From contig CAZNEZ010000038.1 of assembly GCA_964572475.1 (NCBI GenBank), positions 1 through 24,482 on the forward strand: a stretch of 24,482 nt of DNA, read 5' to 3'. A model generated the notes under the pieces. It ran no database searches and had not been told where the DNA came from. It worked only from the letters and a program-made list of their open reading frames with translations. This document shows, piece by piece, positions 15,559 through 22,879 of the stretch. How positions within the stretch are numbered: position 1 is the stretch's first letter; the number at the start of each line of letters is the position of its first letter. This DNA comes from CAZNEZ01 sp964572475 (GTDB lineage: Bacteria; Bacillota; Clostridia; Lachnospirales; Lachnospiraceae). The position numbers and the translations under genes were made by a program.

Positions 15559-15597
15559 TTATTTGCTATATAATAATTATTTGCTATATAATAATTA
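15544..15597. repeat. Triple 18-bp tandem repeat reaching a stop codon
   Basis: TTTGCTATATAATAATTA occurs three times in perfect tandem (15544-15561, 15562-15579, 15580-15597), followed by a partial fourth TTTGC. The first copy forms part of the long hairpin. The last contains the stop codon of the minus-strand SEC-C gene. Because 18 is a multiple of three, each unit repeats a TAA in that gene's frame. Confidence 0.9.
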
Positions 15598-16116
15598 TTT
15601 GCCACAGCAGAATTTATATTTTTTACCACTTCCGCATGGACATGGATCATTACGTCCAACTTTTTTTTCTTTTACTACTGTGTGAGAACGTTTTTGTTCT
15701 TTATAGAGTTCTTTTCTTTCTTCTTCTGAAAGAATTGAATCCCATTCTTCGAGAGTATAAAGCCACTCTGCGTCAGCTTCTACCATATTCTTATATAATA
15801 ATGGAAGATCCATTGAGATTTCTACCTCTGTATCCTCTGTCATTGTCTCAATTGGATTAGCCTTTGTTAAACTTTCATTAATTCCATCAAGAAAACCTAC
15901 CATAATAAGCAAATCTGTACCATATTCTTCTGCAAGTTCCTTAACTGTTCCTTTAACTACTTTCTTAGAGTCTGCAAGAAGCTTCTTGTAGATTCCCTGC
16001 TCAATAGTAAAATAATTAGCCCAGAACTTTTTGCTTTCGTTCTCGCTTGTCTGTGCGTTATAGGCTATTCCTCTCCATGTTTCAAGTAGTGTGTACTGTT
16101 CTGTATCTTTTTCCAT
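15595..16116 (-). CDS. SEC-C motif metal-binding protein
   Basis: A 173-residue protein. The C-terminus GRNDPCPCGSGKKYKFCCGK is the SEC-C zinc-binding motif (CPCGSGKKYKFCCG, residues 159-172) found at the end of SecA and many unrelated proteins. The 150 residues before it are helical and acidic and do not match a named domain that I can place. GGAGG stands about 15 bases before the ATG, rather far. A good promoter is at 16166-16194. It shares a hairpin terminator with the converging membrane protein gene. Function is unknown; SEC-C proteins may interact with ribosomes or SecB-like partners, but nothing here proves that. Confidence 0.85.
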   Translation of the reverse strand: MEKDTEQYTLLETWRGIAYNAQTSENESKKFWANYFTIEQGIYKKLLADSKKVVKGTVKELAEEYGTDLLIMVGFLDGINESLTKANPIETMTEDTEVEISMDLPLLYKNMVEADAEWLYTLEEWDSILSEEERKELYKEQKRSHTVVKEKKVGRNDPCPCGSGKKYKFCCGK

Positions 16117-16165
16117 CTTTTAATCCGTTCCTCCTGCAATCAGCTAAATGTTTTGTCACCATAAG

Positions 16166-16194
16166 AGTATATACCATTTTACTCAATTTGACAA
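16166..16194 (-). promoter_or_regulatory. Promoter of the SEC-C gene
   Basis: On the minus strand TTGTCA (16194-16189), 17 bases and TATACT (16171-16166) lie about 50 bases before the gene. Its -35 overlaps the plus-strand -35 TTGACA at 16188-16193, so two polymerases could not bind at once. Confidence 0.65.
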
Positions 16195-16371
16195 ATGTTA
16201 TATCTATATTTAAATAAACTTGTAACTATGATAAACAAATTTTGAATAATCTTAATAACAATGTCAATAATACAATTATACAAATGAAAAAGGAAAATAC
16301 TTATCCTCCCCTTTTTTATAAAGGGTCCTAAAATTGGTATATTCGATATCCAGAATCAGGGCCCTTTTTTT
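16188..16371 (+). ncRNA. Candidate small RNA: orphan promoter plus terminator
   Basis: TTGACA (16188-16193) with a weak TTAAAT 16 bases on, followed about 100 bases later by a strong plus-strand terminator (16320-16371), with no convincing gene between. The predicted RNA is about 150 bases. A 15-codon ATG frame at 16284-16331 ends in the terminator stem but lacks a ribosome site. The next gene has its own promoter after the terminator, so this is not simply its leader. The 16117-16525 gap is otherwise empty of genes. Confidence 0.4.
16320..16371 (+). terminator. Intrinsic terminator without an upstream plus-strand gene
   Basis: AAAGGGTCCT (16320-16329) pairs with AGGGCCCTTT (16358-16367), with one T-G wobble. 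An inner TGG/CCA stem lies around TTCG, and a run of seven Ts ends at 16371. The T-run is only on this strand. Confidence 0.75.
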
Positions 16372-16385
16372 GTATCTCTTTATCC

Positions 16386-16414
16386 TTGATTATAAGTATA
16401 AAAACATATATAAT
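16386..16414 (+). promoter_or_regulatory. Promoter of the 77-residue membrane protein gene
   Basis: TTGATT (16386-16391), 17 bases and a perfect TATAAT (16409-16414). The predicted leader is about 105 bases and contains an 8-pair hairpin, ATGTAATC (16457-16464) with GATTACAT (16483-16490). Confidence 0.65.
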
Positions 16415-16525
16415 ATTCTTACATTATCTGAAATAAACTTTATATTACAGATTATTATGTAATCAATGAATTTACTTCTATAGATTACATCCCACCTAAA
16501 CATAGCACAGAAAGGTAATACTATT

Positions 16526-16759
16526 ATGAAAAAAGTACTAGCCATTATTGGCGTTGTTGTTTTATTGTCATTATATGTTCTCTCATTTGTTGCTGCAATA
16601 TTCAACAGACCTGAATCTACTGGATTATTTATGGCATCTCTTTTTGCAACATTTTTCATTCCACTTATGATGTGGATTTATATGAAAACATATCAGTTTC
16701 TTAAAGGCCGCGGTGTCGATAAAGTTGATGATACAGATAATTCCTCTGACAATAAGTAA
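16526..16759 (+). CDS. Small two-helix membrane protein, unknown
   Basis: A 77-residue protein with hydrophobic segments at about residues 3-26 and 34-52, a short polar link (NRPESTG) and a hydrophilic acidic C-terminus ending DDTDNSSDNK. The first segment after MKK could also be read as an uncleaved signal anchor. GAAAGG lies about ten bases before the ATG. Its own promoter is at 16386-16414, and a perfect 17-pair inverted repeat follows it. No family is recognised. Small size, good ribosome site and promoter support a real gene. Confidence 0.65.
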   Translation: MKKVLAIIGVVVLLSLYVLSFVAAIFNRPESTGLFMASLFATFFIPLMMWIYMKTYQFLKGRGVDKVDDTDNSSDNK

Positions 16760-16785
16760 TTATGGAATATTTAAGAAGAGCTTAT

Positions 16786-16822
16786 CATTCTAGAAGAACT
16801 GCAACGCAGTTCTTCTAGAATG
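16786..16822. repeat. Perfect 17-bp inverted repeat between convergent genes
   Basis: CATTCTAGAAGAACTGC (16786-16802) and its exact complement (16806-16822) are separated by AAC. The right arm includes the TAG stop (16815-16817) of the minus-strand gene. There is no T-run on either side. It probably ends or protects both transcripts. Confidence 0.8.
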
Positions 16823-17429
16823 AAGCCTGAATTACATTATTAAACATATTAGGCACCTTAATATTCTTAATTATCGAAAGAATTATACTTTCTGGTTTAT
16901 CCTTTTTATCCTGTATTTCGTATGATAAATCATATCTGAAGAAATCCTTAACCTTATTCTTTGCAGTTTTTATAGATGAATCAAATACTACCACTTCTTT
17001 GCCCTCATCTTTTTCGCACCTTTCCTGTACATATTCCACTATCTTAGATGGATATAACTGATTGAGTGCTATCTGCATATACAATTCCATAAGAACTGGC
17101 TTACCGCTGTCTATTAACCATAAAAGATCAGCATTCAAAATCCTTGTGCATTCTTCTTTACTTATCTTCTCTTTGGTTTCATATACTACGTTATCCCAAA
17201 ATGCCTTCTTTATAACATATATTTCATCACCCTGTAACTGATTCATTCTAATAGCAAATTGAATCTCTTCGTCTGTCTGGGTTTTAGTATCTGTAACAAA
17301 TGGAAGTTCTCTGATTAAAGAGTATTCAAACTGGCCTTCTCCCCAGCCCTCCATCATATTTGTCTTAATCGTATTATATTGTTCTTCGTCTACCGTACGC
17401 TTCTTTTCATTGTACATATGTAACTTCAT
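16815..17429 (-). CDS. Unknown 204-residue soluble protein
   Basis: I do not recognise this protein. It has 204 residues, no signal peptide, no transmembrane segment and a mixed charged composition with many Lys and Glu. It contains no cysteine-rich motif, no Walker or Rossmann signature and no obvious helix-turn-helix. TGGAGG seven bases before the ATG makes the start secure. The last codons and the stop lie inside a perfect inverted repeat. An upstream stem (17463-17495) sits in its probable leader or operator region. It is followed by a convergent small membrane protein gene and preceded by deoC on the same strand, 145 bases apart, so it may be a separate unit. Confidence 0.7.
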   Translation of the reverse strand: MKLHMYNEKKRTVDEEQYNTIKTNMMEGWGEGQFEYSLIRELPFVTDTKTQTDEEIQFAIRMNQLQGDEIYVIKKAFWDNVVYETKEKISKEECTRILNADLLWLIDSGKPVLMELYMQIALNQLYPSKIVEYVQERCEKDEGKEVVVFDSSIKTAKNKVKDFFRYDLSYEIQDKKDKPESIILSIIKNIKVPNMFNNVIQASF

Positions 17430-17462
17430 ATCTGCACCTCCAATACGTATGCATCTTGCTAA

Positions 17463-17495
17463 TAACTATCAAAGTTCATTTATCTTTGATGGTTA
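17463..17495. repeat. 12-bp inverted repeat upstream of the unknown gene
   Basis: TAACTATCAAAG (17463-17474) and CTTTGATGGTTA (17484-17495) pair over 12 positions as plus-strand RNA with one T-G wobble; the minus strand has a C-A mismatch there. It lies 34-66 bases before the start at 17429, beside AT-rich promoter-like DNA, so it may be an operator. Confidence 0.5.
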
Positions 17496-17574
17496 TATAA
17501 TACAATGTAATTGTGAAAAACGAGTGTAGACTAAATGAAAAAAGTATTAAGAGCTGTTAAGAAATTATTTTCAA

Positions 17575-18228
17575 TTATAAACTTAATCCTTTTATAATTT
17601 CAATAGTTGCACTTGTTCCAAGTCTGTCTGCTCCAGCTTCTACCATCTCTTCTGCCCTTTTTCTGTCTCTGATTCCACCTGCTGCCTTAACCTTGGCCTT
17701 ACCATCTACAGTTTCCTTCATAATCCTAACATCCTCAGCCGTTGCTCCTGATTTGCTAAATCCTGTAGAAGTTTTCACATAATCAGCCTTTGCATTCACC
17801 GCAAGTTCACAGGCTTTTACCTTTTCATCATCAGTTAACAGACAAGTCTCTATAATAACTTTAAGAACCTTATCCCCACAGGCTTTTTTTACCTCTGATA
17901 TATCATTTTCCACAAATGTATACTCTTTATCCTTAAGTGCTCCAATATTAATTACCATATCAATTTCGTCAGCACCATCAGCTATTGCTGCTTTAGTTTC
18001 AAATATTTTAACTTCAGTTGATACGCATCCCAGAGGAAATCCAATAACAGTACATACCTTAACACTGCTTCCCTTTAGGATATTTTTAGTAAGTGCTGTT
18101 CTATATTGATTAACGCATACCGATGCAAAATCGTATTCCTTAGCCTCTTCACATATTTTTATAACCTCTTCTTTTGTAGCATCTGCCTTCAAAATAGTGT
18201 GATCAAATAATTTACTAGATAATTCCAT
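17575..18228 (-). CDS. deoC: Deoxyribose-phosphate aldolase
   Basis: DeoC cleaves 2-deoxyribose 5-phosphate to acetaldehyde and glyceraldehyde 3-phosphate in deoxynucleoside breakdown. The 217-residue protein has the class I aldolase TIM-barrel. The Schiff-base Lys152 is in YVKTSTGF. The second essential Lys181 is in KVKAAGGI, and Asp90 is in EIDMVIN. Length matches short bacterial DeoC. GAAAGG lies 13 bases before the ATG. It is not accompanied by deoA, deoB or pdp genes here. It follows the purA terminator, so it is a separate transcript; a promoter was not clear. Confidence 0.97.
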   Translation of the reverse strand: MELSSKLFDHTILKADATKEEVIKICEEAKEYDFASVCVNQYRTALTKNILKGSSVKVCTVIGFPLGCVSTEVKIFETKAAIADGADEIDMVINIGALKDKEYTFVENDISEVKKACGDKVLKVIIETCLLTDDEKVKACELAVNAKADYVKTSTGFSKSGATAEDVRIMKETVDGKAKVKAAGGIRDRKRAEEMVEAGADRLGTSATIEIIKGLSL

Positions 18229-18288
18229 AATTAATCCAACCTTTCATATATGTAATAGTATTATGATTATATATCAGGTATTATAACA

Positions 18289-18311
18289 CAAAACCGTGCC
18301 TTTCGGCACGG
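18289..18311 (-). terminator. Intrinsic terminator of purA
   Basis: On the minus strand CCGTGCC, a GAAA loop and GGCACGG are followed by TTTTGTGTT, 50 bases after the purA stop. A GNRA tetraloop and a GC-rich stem in AT-rich DNA make this convincing. Confidence 0.88.
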
Positions 18312-18360
18312 CTTGTCTACTCTATTGTTAATCTAACCTGATACTGTTAATATCTATTAT

Positions 18361-19635
18361 TTATTTATTTATAATTTCATGTCTTCCTGGACCATTAGAA
18401 ACTAATGTAACTGGTACTTCAAGTTCCTTTTCAATGAATTCAATATATTTTCTGCAATTCTCTGGAAGGTCTTCGTACTTAGTAATACCTCTAATCTCAC
18501 TTTTCCATCCTGGAAGTGTTGTATAAACTGGCTTAGCTTTTTTAAGCTTAGTTGTTGTTGGAAAATCTCTTGTAACTTCACCATCTATTTCATATCCAAT
18601 ACAGATTGGAAGTTCATCAAGGTATCCTAATACGTCAAGTACTGTAAGAGCAACTTCTGTCGCACCCTGCATTTTAACGCCATATCTTGAAGCTACAGCA
18701 TCAAACCATCCCATACGTCTTGGTCTACCTGTTGTAGCACCAAATTCTCCGCCGTCTCCGCCACGTTTTCTAAGTTCATCAGCTTCATCTCCGAAGATTT
18801 CACTTACAAATTCTCCAGCACCAACTGCGCTTGAATATGCTTTAACAACTGTTGTAATATCTTTAATCTCATATGGTGGAATACCTGCTCCAATAGCACC
18901 ATAAGCTGCTAATGTGGATGATGATGTAACCATTGGGTAAATACCAAAATCTGGATCTTTAAGAGTTCCAAGCTGGCCTTCAAGAAGAATATTCTTACCC
19001 GCTTTAATTGCCTGATGTAAAAATTCTGCTGTGTCACATACATATGGAGCAACCATATCTCTGTATTCATGAAGTGTATCAAGTAATTCAGCTGGTACAA
19101 TAGCTGGTTTGTGATACATATGCTCTAATATAATATTTTTCATCTCACAAACTCTATTAACTTTTTCAACAAGTGTATCTTCATCAAAAAGTTCTGAAAC
19201 CTGAAAACCTATCTTTGAATATTTATCTGAATAGAAAGGAGCAATACCTGACTTAGTAGAACCGAATGACTTGCCACCCAGTCTTTCCTCTTCGTACTGA
19301 TCAAATAAAATATGGTATGGCATAACGATTTGAGCTCTATCAGAAACTAAAATCTTAGGCATTGGAACACCCTTTGAAACTATGTCATTTACTTCTTTAA
19401 ATAATGCTGGAATACTAAATGCAACACCATTTCCAATGATACTTGTAGTATGATTATAAAATACACCTGAAGGTAAAATGTGAAGTGCAAACTTACCATA
19501 ATTGTTAACTATTGTATGTCCTGCATTACTTCCTCCCTGAAATCTTACAATAATGTCAGATGTTTCAGCAAGCATATCTGTAATCTTACCTTTTCCTTCA
19601 TCGCCCCAATTGGCTCCAACTACTGCTCTAACCAT
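18361..19635 (-). CDS. purA: Adenylosuccinate synthetase
   Basis: PurA joins IMP and aspartate with GTP to make adenylosuccinate, the first step from IMP to AMP. The 424-residue length is typical. The GTP/IMP loop GANWGDEGKGK is at residues 7-17, with catalytic Asp12. Further signatures are QGGSNAGHT, LEGQLGTLKDPDFG and TTGRPRRMGWFDAV. AGGAGG precedes the ATG by about seven bases. A promoter is at 19690-19718 and a terminator follows, so it is a single-gene unit. Its product is the substrate of PurB, encoded 1.7 kb upstream on the same strand. Confidence 0.98.
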   Translation of the reverse strand: MVRAVVGANWGDEGKGKITDMLAETSDIIVRFQGGSNAGHTIVNNYGKFALHILPSGVFYNHTTSIIGNGVAFSIPALFKEVNDIVSKGVPMPKILVSDRAQIVMPYHILFDQYEEERLGGKSFGSTKSGIAPFYSDKYSKIGFQVSELFDEDTLVEKVNRVCEMKNIILEHMYHKPAIVPAELLDTLHEYRDMVAPYVCDTAEFLHQAIKAGKNILLEGQLGTLKDPDFGIYPMVTSSSTLAAYGAIGAGIPPYEIKDITTVVKAYSSAVGAGEFVSEIFGDEADELRKRGGDGGEFGATTGRPRRMGWFDAVASRYGVKMQGATEVALTVLDVLGYLDELPICIGYEIDGEVTRDFPTTTKLKKAKPVYTTLPGWKSEIRGITKYEDLPENCRKYIEFIEKELEVPVTLVSNGPGRHEIINK

Positions 19636-19689
19636 GTCTTGTCCTCCTAGATATAAACTCTTTTTATTTCATATATCTGTTACTATTAG

Positions 19690-19718
19690 ATTATACGCCA
19701 CCTTTTTGTATAAGTAAA
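19690..19718 (-). promoter_or_regulatory. Promoter of purA
   Basis: On the minus strand TTTACT (19718-19713), 17 bases and a perfect TATAAT (19695-19690) lie about 55 bases before the purA start. Confidence 0.6.
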
Positions 19719-19835
19719 ATCAATGTTAATTATTCTATCCATAATCTATACTTATATCGTTTTCCTGTAATGTATTATAATACACTATATCACACTACAC
19801 TGTATCTTTATATTTATGTCATTTCATCTACAATA

Positions 19836-20729
19836 CTACTTAACTGATGAATTTATCATATCCAAAAGCTTGATTCCTGCCGAAGAAATTGGATTTTTTT
19901 CATAGGTAACAATAGCAAAGTCTCTTTTGGGCAACCGCTTATTGAATTTAAGTTCAAAGAGCTGACCTTTTTCTATATATTCTTTAGCAAAGTCATATAC
20001 TACACAGCCAATTCCAAGATTACGCAATGCAAACTGAACTATCATATCACTTGTGGCCAGCTCAAATTCTGGTGACACCGTAACATTATGTTCTCCTAAA
20101 AAGCTCTCCATAGCAGTTCTCGTACTTGTTCTGCCTTCCAGGAAAATAAGTGGAAGCTCTGCAAGTTTATTAAGCTCAATAGTTTTCCCTTTAAGATATG
20201 CAAAATCATTTCCTGCAACAAATACTGTCTCTATTTCTCTAACTTTTATGCTTTCTAATTGATTTCTTTTTTCAAATGGGGTGCTGACTATTCCAAAATC
20301 TATTCTGCCTTCATATAGATGATTAATTGTCTCTGGAGTTGGTGCATTTGTAACTGCAACTTTAATCTTAGGATACATTTCATGAAATTCTTCAAGATAG
20401 TGAAGCAAAAAGAATTGTAGCGTCATATCACTAGCTCCAATTCTAACTTCCCCACTTTCCAAGTCCATCATCTTCTTAAAATTTGCTTCACCATTCTCAA
20501 TAATCTCATATCCTCTTTTCACATACGAATAAAGAGTCTCGCCCTCTGGTGTAAGTTTCACTCCTTTGGAGGTTCTAAGAAACAATCTGCTTCCAAGTGA
20601 TTTTTCTAGCTGTTTAATAGCCTGACTTACTGCTGGTTGTGAAATGCATAGTTTTTCTGCTGCTGCGGTTATTCCACCCAGTCTGCCAACATAATAGAAT
20701 ACTTTGTAATATTCAAGATTACAATCCAT
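19836..20729 (-). CDS. LysR-family transcriptional regulator
   Basis: A 297-residue LysR-type regulator. The N-terminal winged helix-turn-helix (residues about 4-62) includes GGITAAAEKLCISQPAVSQA and the usual LEKSLGSRLFLRTSKGVKLTPEG wing, given here by its key words SRLF and LTPEG. A substrate-sensing periplasmic-binding-like domain follows from about residue 88. Inducer and targets are unknown. The frame extends to an ATG at 20741, but that ATG is part of ATGGAGG, and GGAGG sits five bases before the ATG at 20729, so the shorter form is preferred. It lies between yqeY and purA on the same strand, with no divergent partner gene in view. Confidence 0.93.
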   Translation of the reverse strand: MDCNLEYYKVFYYVGRLGGITAAAEKLCISQPAVSQAIKQLEKSLGSRLFLRTSKGVKLTPEGETLYSYVKRGYEIIENGEANFKKMMDLESGEVRIGASDMTLQFFLLHYLEEFHEMYPKIKVAVTNAPTPETINHLYEGRIDFGIVSTPFEKRNQLESIKVREIETVFVAGNDFAYLKGKTIELNKLAELPLIFLEGRTSTRTAMESFLGEHNVTVSPEFELATSDMIVQFALRNLGIGCVVYDFAKEYIEKGQLFELKFNKRLPKRDFAIVTYEKNPISSAGIKLLDMINSSVK

Positions 20730-20823
20730 CCTGACCTCCATATCTTTATTGCTGGTTTCAATTATAGCTACACTAGCCGCATGATAGACTTGCTTTAAAG
20801 ATTATTCAGTAATAGTCCGAAGA

Positions 20824-21270
20824 TTATTTGAACATTTCACCAACAATCTCGTTAACTAACTTTCCATCTGCCAGACCCTTTACCTTAGGCATAAGTTCTT
20901 TCATAATCTTACCTTTATCCTGTGGTTTAGGCTCACTAATTGATAAACTAGCAAGTATATCTTTAACAACCGCTACAATCTCTTTGCGATTCATTTGTTT
21001 TGGTGCATATTCTTCAAATACTGCAATACGATTCTTGCATTCAGTAATAATATCCTCGCGGTCAGCTGGTGCTAAATCAAGAGTTTCTTTAGTCTGCTTA
21101 ATCTCTTTTAGTACAACTTCATTCTCTTCTGCTTCTGTAAGGTCTTCTCTCTTATCTATCGCTTTATTCTTTAATGCTGATAAAAGCATAGATAAAGACT
21201 CTTTCTTTTCTTTGTCTTTTTCTTTCATAGCTACAACCATAGCTGCTCTAACTTCATCAATTTTACTCAT
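20824..21270 (-). CDS. yqeY: GatB/YqeY domain protein
   Basis: A 148-residue YqeY protein, a helical domain also found at the end of the GatB subunit of the tRNA amidotransferase, where it helps bind tRNA. The order of motifs is normal: a helical N-terminal half with RAAMVVAMKEKDK and LLSALKNKAIDKRE, then the C-terminal GKIMKELMPKVKGLADGKLVNEIV. The stand-alone protein has no proven function. TTGGAGG is followed eight bases later by the ATG at 21268-21270, so the in-frame TTG is part of the ribosome site, not the start. The gap to the purB stop is 23 bases, which suggests cotranscription with purB. Confidence 0.92.
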   Translation of the reverse strand: MSKIDEVRAAMVVAMKEKDKEKKESLSMLLSALKNKAIDKREDLTEAEENEVVLKEIKQTKETLDLAPADREDIITECKNRIAVFEEYAPKQMNRKEIVAVVKDILASLSISEPKPQDKGKIMKELMPKVKGLADGKLVNEIVGEMFK

Positions 21271-21293
21271 TCTGGCTTCCTCCAATATTCCTA

Positions 21294-22724
21294 TTAAACA
21301 TTAATCTCTGCAATCATACCTAGTTCTTCTTTGTTAGCTTCAAGAATTGGATTAATAACATCAGTAAGGAACTCTTCAACCTGCTCTTTTGAACGTCCAA
21401 CATACTTAGTTGGATCCATTGTCTTCTTAAGGTCCGAAAGAGACATGTTAAATGCTGGATCAGCGGCAATAAGCTCAAGTAGGTTGTTATCAAGACCATT
21501 CTCTTTAACATTCTTACCAGCTTCCATTGAAAGCTGTCTAATCTTTTCATGAAGTTCCTGTCTGTCACCACCAGCTTTAACAGCATCCATCATAATGTTC
21601 TCGGTTGCCATAAATGGAAGTTCAGACATAAGTCTCTTCTCAATAACCTTAGGATATACAACAAGTCCATCAACTACATTTAGGTATAAATCAAGAATAC
21701 CATCTATAGCTAAAAATCCTTCTGGAATACTTATTCTCTTATTAGCTGAATCGTCAAGAGTTCTTTCAAACCACTGTGTAGCTGAAGTAATAGCTGGATT
21801 AAGTGCATCTGCCATTACATAATTAGCAAGAGATGCAATTCTCTCACTTCTCATAGGATTTCTCTTATAGGCCATGGCTGATGAGCCAATCTGATTCTTT
21901 TCAAATGGTTCTTCTACTTCTTTCAAATGCTGAAGAAGTCTTATATCATTAGAAAACTTGTGTGCACTTGCCGCAATACCTGCAAGAATATTAAGAACAC
22001 GAGTATCTATTTTACGTGAGTAAGTCTGACCTGAAACAGGGAAGCAGTCTGAAAATCCCATCTTATTAGCAATCTTTTTATCAATCTGTCTAATCTTATC
22101 CTGATCTCCATCAAAAAGTTCAAGAAAACTAGCCTGTGTTCCTGTTGTACCTTTAGAGCCAAGAAGCTTCATAGTACTTATTACATAATCTATATCTTCA
22201 AGATCAAGTGTTAATTCCATCATCCACAACGTTGCTCTTTTACCAACTGTTGTAGGCTGTGCTGGCTGAAAATGTGTAAAAGCAAGCGTTGGCTGTGCTT
22301 TATACTTATCTGCAAACTTAGCAAGTTCATTAATAACATTAATAAGTTTTTTACGAACAAGCTGAAGTGCCTCTGTCATAACAATAATATCAGTATTGTC
22401 ACCAACGTAACAAGATGTTGCCCCAAGATGTATAATTCCCTTAGCTTTAGGACACTGAACTCCATATGCATAAACATGAGACATTACGTCATGTCTAACA
22501 AGTGCTTCTCTCTCTTTAGCTACGTCATAATTAATATCTTCTGAATGTTCCTTAAGTTCTGCAATCTGCTCATCAGTAATATTAAGTCCCAATTCCTTTT
22601 CAGTCTCTGCAAGTGCAATCCATAATTTTCTCCAGGTTCTAAATTTCTTATCTGGCGAAAAAATATACTGCATTTCTTTACTTGCATATCTTTCAGATAA
22701 AGGGCTCTGATATTTGTCGTACAT
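21294..22724 (-). CDS. purB: Adenylosuccinate lyase
   Basis: PurB releases fumarate twice: from SAICAR in IMP synthesis and from adenylosuccinate in AMP synthesis. The 476-residue protein belongs to the fumarase/aspartase superfamily. The signature GSSAMAYKRNPMRSE is at residues 280-294, with the catalytic Ser loop. THFQPAQPTT (150-159) holds an active-site His, and HDVMSH is at 78-83. The length fits the longer Firmicute and animal-like PurB form. GGAGG lies five bases before the ATG. A strong promoter (22826-22854) and a perfect inverted repeat at the predicted transcript start precede it. Confidence 0.97.
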   Translation of the reverse strand: MYDKYQSPLSERYASKEMQYIFSPDKKFRTWRKLWIALAETEKELGLNITDEQIAELKEHSEDINYDVAKEREALVRHDVMSHVYAYGVQCPKAKGIIHLGATSCYVGDNTDIIVMTEALQLVRKKLINVINELAKFADKYKAQPTLAFTHFQPAQPTTVGKRATLWMMELTLDLEDIDYVISTMKLLGSKGTTGTQASFLELFDGDQDKIRQIDKKIANKMGFSDCFPVSGQTYSRKIDTRVLNILAGIAASAHKFSNDIRLLQHLKEVEEPFEKNQIGSSAMAYKRNPMRSERIASLANYVMADALNPAITSATQWFERTLDDSANKRISIPEGFLAIDGILDLYLNVVDGLVVYPKVIEKRLMSELPFMATENIMMDAVKAGGDRQELHEKIRQLSMEAGKNVKENGLDNNLLELIAADPAFNMSLSDLKKTMDPTKYVGRSKEQVEEFLTDVINPILEANKEELGMIAEINV

Positions 22725-22795
22725 ATATCCTCCATTTCAGCTACATAAGTAGCACAGATGTTACACTATCGCGTATCTTCTATTTCTTTATAGTA

Positions 22796-22825
22796 ATTAG
22801 AGCGCACCAACAAGTGCGCTCTAAT
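22796..22825 (-). promoter_or_regulatory. 12-bp perfect inverted repeat at the purB transcript start
   Basis: ATTAGAGCGCAC and GTGCGCTCTAAT flank six bases, directly after the purB -10. The expected start falls in the first arm, near 22819. No T-run follows on either strand, so it is not a standard terminator. It could be a repressor operator or a 5' stabilising hairpin. Confidence 0.6.
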
Positions 22826-22854
22826 ATTATAACCATTACATACATTTTAGTCAA
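22826..22854 (-). promoter_or_regulatory. Promoter of purB
   Basis: On the minus strand TTGACT (22854-22849), 17 bases and a perfect TATAAT (22831-22826). This is among the best promoters in the window and shows purB need not rely on read-through from purF, whose stop is 25 bases upstream. Confidence 0.75.
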
Positions 22855-22879
22855 TAAACTATTTAGACAACTCTGACAC

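Noticed and set aside
16284..16331. 15-codon ATG reading frame ending in the terminator stem, possible leader peptide
   Set aside because: No ribosome binding site in front, and the next gene has its own promoter after the terminator, so an attenuation peptide is not supported.
20741..20823. Promoter for the LysR gene (TATAAT in the gap after yqeY)
   Set aside because: A good -10 is present but no acceptable -35 at 16-18 bases, so not annotated.
20828..21304. 158-codon plus-strand frame opposite yqeY
   Set aside because: Mirror frame of a Lys/Glu-rich helical protein, which readily gives long Ser/Leu/Phe frames on the other strand.
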